From positions 1-12,874 of the forward strand of contig JAURJS010000046.1 in NCBI GenBank assembly GCA_030832135.1: 12,874 bases of DNA. The letters run 5' to 3'. A model generated the notes under the pieces. That model had not been told where the DNA came from. It was given only the letters and a program-made list of their open reading frames with translations, and did not search any database. Position 1 is the first letter of the stretch; every line of letters starts with the position of its first letter. The position numbers and the translations under genes are program-made. Positions 1 through 6,331 of the stretch are shown in pieces. Source of the DNA: Candidatus Planktophila sp. Its GTDB lineage: Bacteria; Actinomycetota; Actinomycetes; Nanopelagicales; Nanopelagicaceae.

Positions 1-1
1 G

Positions 2-1036
2 TGCAGTGGTGTCGTAGATATTCCCTCAGGAGTTCTCTCTATTGGTGGCTGGGTTTTTATGCAATCACGCCAAATAACTCAAGTAACTATTCCAGATAGC
101 GTTCGCACTATTGGAGATGGCGCATTCTTTCAAAAAAGCTCCCTCACATCTGTGTCTCTAGGAAGCGGAATTACTACTATTGGCGTACTAGCTTTTAACA
201 CAACAAGTCTGGTTTCTTTAACAATCCCAAATAGCATCACTTCTCTCGGTGCAGCATCATTTAGCAGTCTTCCCACAAGTTCTTTCAGTTACTGCGGAGG
301 CAATCTAACAAGCGCTCAACTTGCGAAGGCTGGACTACATGGAAAAACGAATTCGTGTGCTCCATCTATCGGAGCTCTTTATAGCCAGTCCTCAGGAAAT
401 GGTGATGTTCCCTGCACTTCAGGCTTTTTCTCGATTGTTAATAACGCTGTAGTTTCCTATCAAGGCTGTTCCGGATCAGCGATTATCCCTATGGGAGTAA
501 CTTCAATTAATGAGGATGCTTTTTACTACGACACGTTATTGACCTCAGTAACTATTTCAGACAGCGTGCAATCCATTGCTAAAGGTGCATTTGAAAATAC
601 AATCAATATGGAATCAGTTTCAATAGGTGCAGGGGTCGTGACTATCGGAGAGAGTGCATTTGCCCAAGCAGGGAGAATCACATCAATTGTCATTCCTAAC
701 AGCACTACGACTATTGGGCGGCGTGCGTTCTATTACCTATTTTCACTCTCTAGCGTCACCTTTGGAGGTCGAGTCAGATCTATCGGTAACGGTGCTTTTG
801 CTTACTCGGCTTTAACATCTGTAGTGATTCCAAATAACGTAATTTCGATCGGTTCCGATTCTTTTGAAGGTATAAGCACTTTATCTTCATTGACCCTAGG
901 TAGAGGTCTTCAGCAGATAGGTGAATACGCATTTGCATATACGAACGCTCTGACCCAATATTCATACTGTGCATCTGTTTTGACTGAGGAAGTTTTCGAG
1001 GCCGCAAGACTTTCCTCAAAAACCTTATTCTGCGAT
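2..1036 (+). repeat. LRR_5 repeats arranged in two Cys-bounded modules
   Basis: Module 1 begins with the C-S-G codons at base 2 and its S-Y-C closing motif has its Cys codon at 293-295. Module 2 begins with the C-S-G Cys codon at 467-469 and its closing Cys codon is at 968-970. The offset between module starts is 465 bp (155 codons). The second module is longer because it carries more 23-residue LRR units. Each closing motif is followed about 20 residues later by another Cys (K-T-N-S-C and K-T-L-F-C). The nucleotide sequences have diverged, so this is an old duplication and not a fresh tandem repeat. Confidence 0.75.
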
Positions 1037-1573
1037 CCGAACGCACCTGGTGACATTCTTGTTGAGCCAACAAGTTCTCAACCAGGCACTTCAAATGAAG
1101 GCGACTCCGCTGCAGTCGTTGCAGCAATCGTTCAGCGCGAGGCAGAAGTCCGTGCCGCTCGAGCCGATATTGTAGAAGTCTTCAAGGAATCAAAGGCTGC
1201 AACGGCAGAATCCTTTGCTCAGGCTGAAATTCGAGGCATTACAAAATCTAATATTGATGACGTTAATGCTGAAATTGCTCTTCTCCCACTAGATTCTCGT
1301 ACCAGCATTACTGAGATTGTGAAGATTGCTCGAAAGTATGAAGTTGTCGGAGATATCTCTACTGAGAATGTAGTCAGAGTCTTCCCAAAAACTTTCGTTG
1401 AGGTAGGACTTATTCCTGCAGATAGCCCAAGTAAATGTTTGCTCGCAATGGCGGTGCGGAAACTTGCTCCGAGCGATAGAGATTCATATGCAGAGATCAA
1501 GGCGGCTATTGATGCTGAGATGGCTGTGATCAATGCTCGCGCAATTCGCCTTGCAGCTTTACTGACACGTTAA
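2..1573 (+). CDS. BspA/LRR_5-type leucine-rich-repeat surface protein, 5'-partial
   Basis: The frame is open from base 2, and the residues before the first ATG (base 59) already continue the repeat pattern. The gene therefore starts upstream of the window and ATG 59 is internal. The visible 523 residues contain 22-23-residue repeats of the type L-x-S-V-x-I-P-x-S-V-x-S-I-G-x-x-A-F, the LRR_5 (BspA / Treponema pallidum) class, which typically form a solenoid for adhesion or protein binding. They sit in two larger modules. Each opens with C-S-G, continues with LRRs, and closes with S-Y-C followed by a K-T-x-x-C segment. A linker with further Cys residues separates the modules. A charged Ala/Glu-rich stretch then leads to a C-terminal domain (1157-1564) shared with the next gene. 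No LPXTG, SLH domain or C-terminal membrane helix is visible. Surface location is inferred from the family. Base composition looks more AT-rich than murA by eye. The LRR class is secure and the ligand unknown. Confidence 0.85.
   Translation, partial: CSGVVDIPSGVLSIGGWVFMQSRQITQVTIPDSVRTIGDGAFFQKSSLTSVSLGSGITTIGVLAFNTTSLVSLTIPNSITSLGAASFSSLPTSSFSYCGGNLTSAQLAKAGLHGKTNSCAPSIGALYSQSSGNGDVPCTSGFFSIVNNAVVSYQGCSGSAIIPMGVTSINEDAFYYDTLLTSVTISDSVQSIAKGAFENTINMESVSIGAGVVTIGESAFAQAGRITSIVIPNSTTTIGRRAFYYLFSLSSVTFGGRVRSIGNGAFAYSALTSVVIPNNVISIGSDSFEGISTLSSLTLGRGLQQIGEYAFAYTNALTQYSYCASVLTEEVFEAARLSSKTLFCDPNAPGDILVEPTSSQPGTSNEGDSAAVVAAIVQREAEVRAARADIVEVFKESKAATAESFAQAEIRGITKSNIDDVNAEIALLPLDSRTSITEIVKIARKYEVVGDISTENVVRVFPKTFVEVGLIPADSPSKCLLAMAVRKLAPSDRDSYAEIKAAIDAEMAVINARAIRLAALLTR
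1157..1564 (+). other. Shared C-terminal domain, copy 1 (protein domain)
   Basis: This 136-codon segment at the end of the LRR protein aligns without a gap to the end of the downstream SBBP protein (3263-3670). My hand count gives about 69 identical positions of 136. Conserved landmarks in order are S-N-I-x-D-V-x-A-E, A-R-K-Y-E-V-V-G, V-E-V-G-L-I-P, R-K-L, R-D-S-x-x-E-I-K and a final R-L-A. It is predicted mostly helical and is preceded by an Ala/Glu/Arg-rich helix. I do not recognise it as a named family. Confidence 0.8.
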
Positions 1574-1578
1574 TTCAC

Positions 1579-1587
1579 GGAAGAGGG
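1579..1587 (+). promoter_or_regulatory. Ribosome binding site for the SBBP protein gene
   Basis: A purine-rich GGAAGAGGG run lies 10 nt before ATG 1598, within the 24-bp gap after the LRR gene's stop. It supports that ATG and fits an internal gene of an operon. The first genes of other transcription units in this window show no such site. Confidence 0.6.
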
Positions 1588-1597
1588 TATTTACTCG

Positions 1598-3700
1598 ATG
1601 AAAATCTCAACACGCCTTTCAGCTGTATTGTCGGTATTAATAGTCGCACTAACATCCTCAATAATTTCAATTACTAGTGCTTCCGCCTGGTTGGATGCCG
1701 ATTTGGCAGTGGAAACATATACCGGAACAGATAATCAATATGGTCTTTCGATTGCAGTTGATGCAAGTGGAAATGTCTACACTTCGGGCTCTTTCATAGG
1801 AACGGCTGTTTTTGGCACGGGTGCTTCAGCGACAACTCTCATAAGCAAGGGCGGGCGAGATGCCTTCATTGCAAAACATGACTCTTTTGGGAACCTCCTC
1901 TGGGTAAAAAGTTTCGGTGGCCCGCTGACAGATCAAGTTAAGGATGTCGCTGTCGATCGTGACGGAAATGTTGTCATGGCAGGAGAGTTCTACGGCACTG
2001 TCGATTTTGATCCAAGCGATGGCGTAGACAGCCTGACGGCCCTTGCCAACACCGGTCCCAGCCCCGCTTGGAATTGGCTGGGGGTAGTTGTTTGGAAGCT
2101 AAACACAGATGGAAATTATATTTGGGCTAAGACTTTTGACGGTCTCCTTTTTGACACCGGAGTCTCCGTGGCGGTTGATAGCAATGGAGTCATTGCAGTC
2201 ACTGGTGTTGTACAAGGATTTGTCGATTTAGATCCCCACCCACTAAGAACATCAGAACCCGTCCCGTTAGGCGGAGACGGTGATGTTTTTCTGTCTACAT
2301 TCTCGCCTGGTGGAGAGTTGATATGGGCTAAGCGGTTTGGCTCATCCGGTTATGACGTAGGTGAATCGGTCGCTTTTGACAGCTTTGGCTCACTTTACGT
2401 TGTTGGTACATTCCAACAAACAGCAGATTTTAATCCGGGGGAGGGCGAAGAAAGTTTGACCGCAGTCGGGTCCGACTCTTATCCCAAAGACATATTTATA
2501 TCAAAATTCAATGCATATGGAGTATTTCAGTGGGTGCGCCAGTATAAAGGTTACGGCAACAACGACCGTCCGGCGACTGTTTCAGTAGGTATTGATAATT
2601 TCATCTATGTATCCGGAGACTTTAACGGTCAGCTTGTATTTTATATAAATCAAAACAAGCAAGATACATTCACGGTTTCTTCTGTAGGCACAAGAGATGG
2701 TTTTATTTCGAAGTGGGACCCAACGGGCAGTCATGTGTGGACCAAACAAATTGGGAGTTCCTCTGGTGCCGCTTATGGAGCAACTACAGCAATTGATGGT
2801 AACGGTAACGTTTTCATTACAGGATCTGAGACAGGGACCGTAGATTTTGATCCAGGAAACGAGAGCTACACGCTCTCTTCTTCTCCAGTCTATAGGGACA
2901 TCTTCATCGCAAAACTTAATTCTTTAGGAGACTTTTTGTGGGCAAAGAGTATGGGCTCATCCTCTGCCGACGATAGCGGAATTGGGATTGCAGCCGACGT
3001 CAGTGGAAATGTTTATTCAATCGGATATTTCCAAGATACGGCAGATTTGGATCCAACTAACGGCGAGAAATATTTTGATTCCAAAGGCGGCCAAGACGTA
3101 TTTATTCTCAAGCAGAACCCAGCTGGGTCTCCGCTCATCAACACAATGGTGCCGACTCCTGGTGAAATTGCAGCACAGTTAGCGGCAAAGAAAGCAGCGA
3201 CCGAAGGCGCAGTAATTGCCGCTAAAGCTGCAGCCGCAAAGCAAGAAGCAGAAAAACAGTCAGCACGCGCAAATGTCACTGCAGCAATCAAGGATGCCAA
3301 GGAACTTACCGTTGACACTTTTGCAAAAGCGCAAATCCCGGGCGTCACGGTTTCGAATATTGCTGACGTGCAGGCTGAGTTACTCGCTCTGCCGGTCGAG
3401 GCCCGATCTGATATCAATCAGGTCCTCAAAGTAGCCCGCAAATACGAGGTTGTAGGAATGATTGCTTCCGAAAAGGTGAATAGTGTTCAACCAAGCATGT
3501 TGGTTGAGGTTGGGCTCATTCCTGAAGGGAGCAAGAATAAAGTGGCTTTGGCAGCCGCAATAAGGAAATTACCTGCCGATGCACGTGACTCTTTGACAGA
3601 AATCAAAGTTGCAATCGAGGCGGCGAAGGCTGTGATTCAAAATCGATCAGATCGTTTAGCGAAAATTCTGGCTAAACAATCAGCGCGAAGTGATAAATAG
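1598..3700 (+). CDS. Secreted SBBP-type seven-bladed beta-propeller protein
   Basis: A 700-residue protein. Residues 1-30 form a signal peptide: K/R-containing N-terminus, hydrophobic core, and a T-S-A-S-A cleavage site before Trp31. Residues 36-510 hold seven units of about 64-74 residues with the SBBP pattern, x-I-A-V-D-x-x-G-N-V-Y-x-x-G-x-F, then a turn, then D-x-F-I-x-K and W-A-K. Five of the seven carry a [V/A]-D-[F/L]-[D/N]-P turn (Asp at 136, 210, 277, 416, 483). The first unit begins inside the pattern and the last ends before its W-x-K strand, as expected for a circularly closed propeller. Residues 530-555 are an Ala/Lys/Glu-rich helix, and 556-691 are the C-terminal domain shared with the LRR protein 24 bp upstream. 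The two are probably cotranscribed. No LPXTG, SLH domain or T9SS-type tail is recognised. SBBP repeats are known in secreted proteins of several phyla. The partner is unknown. Confidence 0.85.
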   Translation: MKISTRLSAVLSVLIVALTSSIISITSASAWLDADLAVETYTGTDNQYGLSIAVDASGNVYTSGSFIGTAVFGTGASATTLISKGGRDAFIAKHDSFGNLLWVKSFGGPLTDQVKDVAVDRDGNVVMAGEFYGTVDFDPSDGVDSLTALANTGPSPAWNWLGVVVWKLNTDGNYIWAKTFDGLLFDTGVSVAVDSNGVIAVTGVVQGFVDLDPHPLRTSEPVPLGGDGDVFLSTFSPGGELIWAKRFGSSGYDVGESVAFDSFGSLYVVGTFQQTADFNPGEGEESLTAVGSDSYPKDIFISKFNAYGVFQWVRQYKGYGNNDRPATVSVGIDNFIYVSGDFNGQLVFYINQNKQDTFTVSSVGTRDGFISKWDPTGSHVWTKQIGSSSGAAYGATTAIDGNGNVFITGSETGTVDFDPGNESYTLSSSPVYRDIFIAKLNSLGDFLWAKSMGSSSADDSGIGIAADVSGNVYSIGYFQDTADLDPTNGEKYFDSKGGQDVFILKQNPAGSPLINTMVPTPGEIAAQLAAKKAATEGAVIAAKAAAAKQEAEKQSARANVTAAIKDAKELTVDTFAKAQIPGVTVSNIADVQAELLALPVEARSDINQVLKVARKYEVVGMIASEKVNSVQPSMLVEVGLIPEGSKNKVALAAAIRKLPADARDSLTEIKVAIEAAKAVIQNRSDRLAKILAKQSARSDK
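1736..3130 (+). repeat. Seven SBBP / propeller-blade units
   Basis: Seven protein-level repeats can be anchored at the strand before the turn: residues 71, 135, 209, 276, 347, 415 and 482, spaced 64-74 residues apart. Units 1 and 5 lack the D-F-D-P turn. DNA identity between units is low. Seven blades is a count of pattern matches, not a structure prediction. Confidence 0.7.
3263..3670 (+). other. Shared C-terminal domain, copy 2 (protein domain)
   Basis: Residues 556-691 of the SBBP protein match codon for codon, without insertions, the last 136 aligned residues of the LRR protein. The domain shows internal two-fold similarity. In the first half T-F-A-K-A-Q-I-P-G is followed by L-P-V-E-A-R-S-D-I. 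In the second half L-V-E-V-G-L-I-P-E is followed by L-P-A-D-A-R-D-S-L. Only a short basic tail (A-R-S-D-K at the very end) follows it. Confidence 0.8.
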
Positions 3701-3714
3701 CGTAGAGAGAGTAC

Positions 3715-4998
3715 TTAGTCGCGAGTGACCTTCGCGCCTAGTGCGCGGAGGTCACTCGCGAAGTTGGGATATCCACGATCCACGTGGAATGCGCCATCGA
3801 CAGTTGTTTCACCCTCTGCCACAAGACCTGCTAGAACTAAACCAGCACCTGCACGGATATCGGATGCCTCAACAGGTGCTCCAGATAGCTGTGGAATACC
3901 GTCGATTGAGGCATGGTGGCCATCTACGGTGATCTGAGCACCCAATCGAGCTAGTTCATTGACAAACATAAAGCGTGATTCAAAGACATTCTCGGTAACG
4001 ATTGCATGGCCTTCGGCAACTGCGTTCATTCCAATAATGAATGGCAGAAGATCGGTAGCAAATCCTGGGTAGGGAAGTGTGGCAACATCAATTGCCTTTG
4101 GGCGGTGATCCATCTTCACGCGAACACCATCTGGCGTTGATGTGATGATCGCACCGGCAGATGCCAACTTATCGAGCATAACCTCCATGTGATCTGCGCG
4201 TGCGCCATGAATAGTGATGTCGCCTTGGGTTATCGCCGCTGCGAATGCCCAGGTGCCGGCGATGATGCGGTCGGTAATTGTTCGATGCGAAGTTGGGCTG
4301 AGCTTTTCAACACCGGTAATTGTGATCAGCGGTGAACCAATGCCATCAATCTTTGCACCCATTGAAACAAGGAACTCGCAGAGATCGACGATATCTGGTT
4401 CGCGCGCTGCGTTATCGATTGTGGTGACGCCCTTTGCAAGAACAGCCGCTGTCATGATGTTCTCAGTAGCACCCACTGATGGAAAATCCAGGACGATATC
4501 TGCACCTGTAAGACCATTAGGTGCTTCGGCAATTACATACCCATGTTCGATATGCGCCTTGGCGCCGAGAGATTCAAGTCCTTTGATATGGAAATCGAGA
4601 CCACGAGAGCCAATGGCATCTCCACCAGGTAGGGCAACTTCTGCGATGCCGATGCGTGCAACGAGGGGACCGAGAACATTGATCGAGGCGCGCATCTTGC
4701 GGACTAGCTCATAATCGGCTCGATGGAGCGGCTCTTGTGGGACATCGATGGTGACTGTGCCATCGCCACCAGATTTATTGTTGAGGACCACGGTGCAGCC
4801 AAGGCGGGTCAAGAGATCGGCCATGATGTCCACATCGGCGATATCCGGGACATTGGAGATTGTGGTCTTACCCACGGCCAGCAGAGAGGCTGCCATAAGC
4901 TTTAAAACCGAGTTCTTAGCGCCTGTGACGGTGACTTCACCCTTGAGGCAGGCTCCGCCGACGATGCGAAAGCGATCGTGCTCGTGGCCCTGGGTCAT
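3715..4998 (-). CDS. murA: UDP-N-acetylglucosamine 1-carboxyvinyltransferase MurA, Asp-type
   Basis: MurA transfers enolpyruvate from PEP to UDP-GlcNAc, the first committed step of peptidoglycan synthesis in the cytoplasm. At 427 residues it has the usual family length. G-A-K-N near the N-terminus (Lys28, Asn29) matches the PEP/UDP-GlcNAc-binding pair. [10 protein letters not shown] follows, then the active-site loop [14 protein letters not shown] carries the catalytic-base Asp, and H-V-D-R-G-Y lies near the C-terminus. The loop residue at 127 is Asp (codon GAT on the minus strand, 4618-4620) where E. coli has Cys115. Cys-to-Asp at this site is known in Mycobacterium and Chlamydia and gives intrinsic fosfomycin resistance. 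The start at ATG 4998 follows a -10-like box by 7 nt with no Shine-Dalgarno. It diverges from the adenosyltransferase gene, as murA (Rv1315) and Rv1314c do in M. tuberculosis. Confidence 0.96.
   Translation of the reverse strand: MTQGHEHDRFRIVGGACLKGEVTVTGAKNSVLKLMAASLLAVGKTTISNVPDIADVDIMADLLTRLGCTVVLNNKSGGDGTVTIDVPQEPLHRADYELVRKMRASINVLGPLVARIGIAEVALPGGDAIGSRGLDFHIKGLESLGAKAHIEHGYVIAEAPNGLTGADIVLDFPSVGATENIMTAAVLAKGVTTIDNAAREPDIVDLCEFLVSMGAKIDGIGSPLITITGVEKLSPTSHRTITDRIIAGTWAFAAAITQGDITIHGARADHMEVMLDKLASAGAIITSTPDGVRVKMDHRPKAIDVATLPYPGFATDLLPFIIGMNAVAEGHAIVTENVFESRFMFVNELARLGAQITVDGHHASIDGIPQLSGAPVEASDIRAGAGLVLAGLVAEGETTVDGAFHVDRGYPNFASDLRALGAKVTRD
3719..3761. terminator. Long hairpin at the SBBP gene/murA convergent junction
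   Basis: Bases 3719-3737 pair with 3743-3761 as a 19-bp stem with a single T/G position (3732/3748) and a 5-nt loop. The stem lies inside the last codons of murA and starts 18 bp after the SBBP gene's stop. It could stop transcripts from both sides. No U-tract follows on either strand, so an intrinsic terminator of the classical kind is not shown. A 3'-end stabiliser is the alternative. Confidence 0.6.
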
Positions 4999-5005
4999 GG
5001 CGGAG

Positions 5006-5011
5006 ATTCTA
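5006..5011 (-). promoter_or_regulatory. -10 box of murA (leaderless)
   Basis: Read on the minus strand this is TAGAAT, ending 7 nt before the ATG. That puts the expected transcription start at or beside the first codon base. No clear -35 was seen. Confidence 0.5.
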
Positions 5012-5043
5012 CTTTAGAAAGTGTCATTTCCTTCATGGGCTAA

Positions 5044-5049
5044 TAGGCT
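5044..5049 (+). promoter_or_regulatory. -10 box of adenosyltransferase gene (leaderless)
   Basis: TAGGCT lies 6 nt before ATG 5056. A GTGTCA at 5021-5026, 17 nt upstream, matches four of six bases of the TTGACA -35 consensus. No Shine-Dalgarno is seen, and the divergent gap is only 57 bp. Confidence 0.5.
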
Positions 5050-5055
5050 AGGCGC

Positions 5056-5628
5056 ATGGTTAATCTAACTCGCATTTATACAAAAACAGGTGATGACGGA
5101 ACTACTGCGCTCGGAGACATGAGCCGCACTTCAAAGAATGACCCTCGCCTTGAGGCATATGCGACAGTTGATGAAGCGAACTCTTCTATTGGAGTCGTGC
5201 TTTCAACCGATAACTTAACCGATGATGTTCGCAACCTCTTGGTGCGCATCCAGAATGATCTCTTTGATGTGGGAGCAGATCTCTGCACACCGGTAATCGA
5301 TAAGCCAGCCTTTGAACCACTACGTGTTCTTGAAAGTCAGATTACATACCTTGAAGATTCTATTGATGCATACAATGCAGATTTAGCACCGCTGCGTTCA
5401 TTTGTACTTCCATCAGGCACACCCGCTGCAGCACACCTTCATGTTGCTCGTACTGTTGTGCGCCGCGCAGAGCGCCGCACCTGGACTGCAATCCACTCAT
5501 TCGGTGGCGGAGTTAATCCATTGACTGCTCAATATCTCAACCGCTTATCTGATCTGCTCTTCGTTCTTGCACGCGTTGCAAATAAAGAGATCGGTGATCA
5601 GCTCTGGGTTCCTGGAGCCAACCGCTAA
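5056..5628 (+). CDS. pduO: PduO-type ATP:cob(I)alamin adenosyltransferase
   Basis: Makes adenosylcobalamin by moving the adenosyl group of ATP to cob(I)alamin in the cytoplasm. It serves B12-dependent enzymes such as methylmalonyl-CoA mutase or class II ribonucleotide reductase, none of which is in the window. At 190 residues it is the normal length for the single-domain PduO/MMAB family. The N-terminal ATP loop T-K-T-G-D-D-G-T-T is at residues 9-17. The helical signature R-T-V-V-R-R-A-E-R is at 132-140, containing the Arg/Glu pair that contacts ATP, and N-R-L-S-D-L-L-F-V-L-A-R is at 162-173. The Cys common before R-R-A-E in other members is Val here. It is divergent from murA and convergent with the secreted protein gene, with a 7-bp gap. 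Other databases may label the same family cobO or yvqK, so the symbol is a family label. Confidence 0.93.
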   Translation: MVNLTRIYTKTGDDGTTALGDMSRTSKNDPRLEAYATVDEANSSIGVVLSTDNLTDDVRNLLVRIQNDLFDVGADLCTPVIDKPAFEPLRVLESQITYLEDSIDAYNADLAPLRSFVLPSGTPAAAHLHVARTVVRRAERRTWTAIHSFGGGVNPLTAQYLNRLSDLLFVLARVANKEIGDQLWVPGANR

Positions 5629-5648
5629 ATCTTCTCTAGTATTTAGCG
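5623..5648. terminator. Inverted repeat across both stop codons, adenosyltransferase/secreted protein junction
   Basis: CGCTAAAT (5623-5630) and ATTTAGCG (5641-5648) are perfect 8-bp arms around a 10-nt loop. The left arm contains the adenosyltransferase TAA stop. The loop contains the opposing gene's stop (5636-5638). No U-tract follows on either strand. A bidirectional 3'-end hairpin is the likely role. Confidence 0.5.
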
Positions 5649-6331
5649 TAACCTGAACCTGGAACAGCAGGGTCACGATCAACGTGGTTACAGATCACTG
5701 AAGTAACCTTCGCCGCTCCGCCCTTTTCTAAGGCTTCCGGCGAAATTAAGAGGAGAGTTTTAAACTCTTTACTTTTCGATCCTGCAAAAGATTTTGTCAG
5801 CTCACCCAATTTATTTCCTTGACCATCGCTGACGAGAGCAACTACCTGCCACCAGATGCAACCATTTTCAGCGGCTACTCGGACTGCTCCACAAATAAAC
5901 TTGGTGCACTCTTTAATCTGCTTTTCGAGGTAGGTATTGGCTGAGATCAGACTCACCAACTCTTTAGCGGTGGGAACTTTTGCATAGACCTCGCCTTCAA
6001 CGCTAAAGCCCTTGGGAGGCCATACCGGTTTAGGTGAGGGTGTGACAGTGACTTTAGCCTTCTTCTTTTTCTTAATCACCGTCTTCTTAGTTGGCGTGGG
6101 CTTAGCTGATGGCTTTGCCGTTGCCTTCGTGGTGGCAGTTGCCTTGGTGGTCGCTGTGGCCTTCTCCGTTGGTTTTACAGTTGGTTTAGCAGTGGGCTTA
6201 GCCGTTGTTGTCGCCCTAGCAGTTGCCTTCGGCGTTGGACTCTTCGATGCCGCCTCAGCAGGAGCTGAACTGGCGATTAAAGTGAGAGCGAGTGTGAGGG
6301 CAGGTAGAGATGCCTTTAGTCGCGATCCCAC
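5636..6331 (-). CDS. Secreted protein with Ala/Thr/Lys/Pro-rich linker and four-Cys domain
   Basis: I do not recognise the family. From GTG 6331 it is 231 residues. Residues 1-27 form a signal peptide (G-S-R-L-K, Leu/Ala-rich core, A-P-A-E-A-A cleavage region). Residues 30-102 are a low-complexity linker of K-P-T-A and K-A-T-A repeats ending in a run of five lysines, possibly a wall-spanning or wall-binding stretch. Residues 105-231 form a compact domain with exactly four cysteines (142, 147, 158, 214) that could make two disulfides outside the membrane. An upstream ATG in the same frame (6373, or 6409) would put a hydrophilic stretch before the signal peptide, so I prefer GTG. That start overlaps the end of the ABC permease gene by 16 nt, which suggests translational coupling and a functional link to the exporter. 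No strong Shine-Dalgarno precedes it, so the start is less certain than the gene. Confidence 0.75.
   Translation of the reverse strand: MGSRLKASLPALTLALTLIASSAPAEAASKSPTPKATARATTTAKPTAKPTVKPTEKATATTKATATTKATAKPSAKPTPTKKTVIKKKKKAKVTVTPSPKPVWPPKGFSVEGEVYAKVPTAKELVSLISANTYLEKQIKECTKFICGAVRVAAENGCIWWQVVALVSDGQGNKLGELTKSFAGSKSKEFKTLLLISPEALEKGGAAKVTSVICNHVDRDPAVPGSGYAKY
6026..6244 (-). repeat. Low-complexity K/A/T/P-coding tract
   Basis: This stretch encodes residues 30-102 of the secreted protein and consists of imperfect short repeats of Lys-Pro-Thr-Ala and Lys-Ala-Thr-Ala codons, plus a five-Lys run. Such tracts vary in length between strains by slippage. They also create long spurious open frames on the opposite strand. 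Confidence 0.8.

Noticed and set aside
59..61. ATG 59 as the true start of the LRR protein
   Set aside because: The frame stays open to base 2 and the residues before it already match the C-S-G module opening and LRR pattern, so the gene begins outside the window. No signal peptide follows ATG 59.
3251..3700. LPXTG, SLH or T9SS sorting signal at the end of the SBBP protein
   Set aside because: No L-P-x-T-G, no hydrophobic C-terminal helix, no SLH motif, and no T9SS-type beta-rich tail. SBBP repeats alone do not imply T9SS.
4214..4714. 166-codon + strand frame inside murA
   Set aside because: It lies wholly opposite a fully supported, conserved murA, and its product shows no recognisable features.
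4999..5055. Cobalamin riboswitch upstream of the adenosyltransferase gene
   Set aside because: The gap is only 57 bp, far too short for the aptamer, and it is filled by two promoters. No B12-box-like sequence seen.
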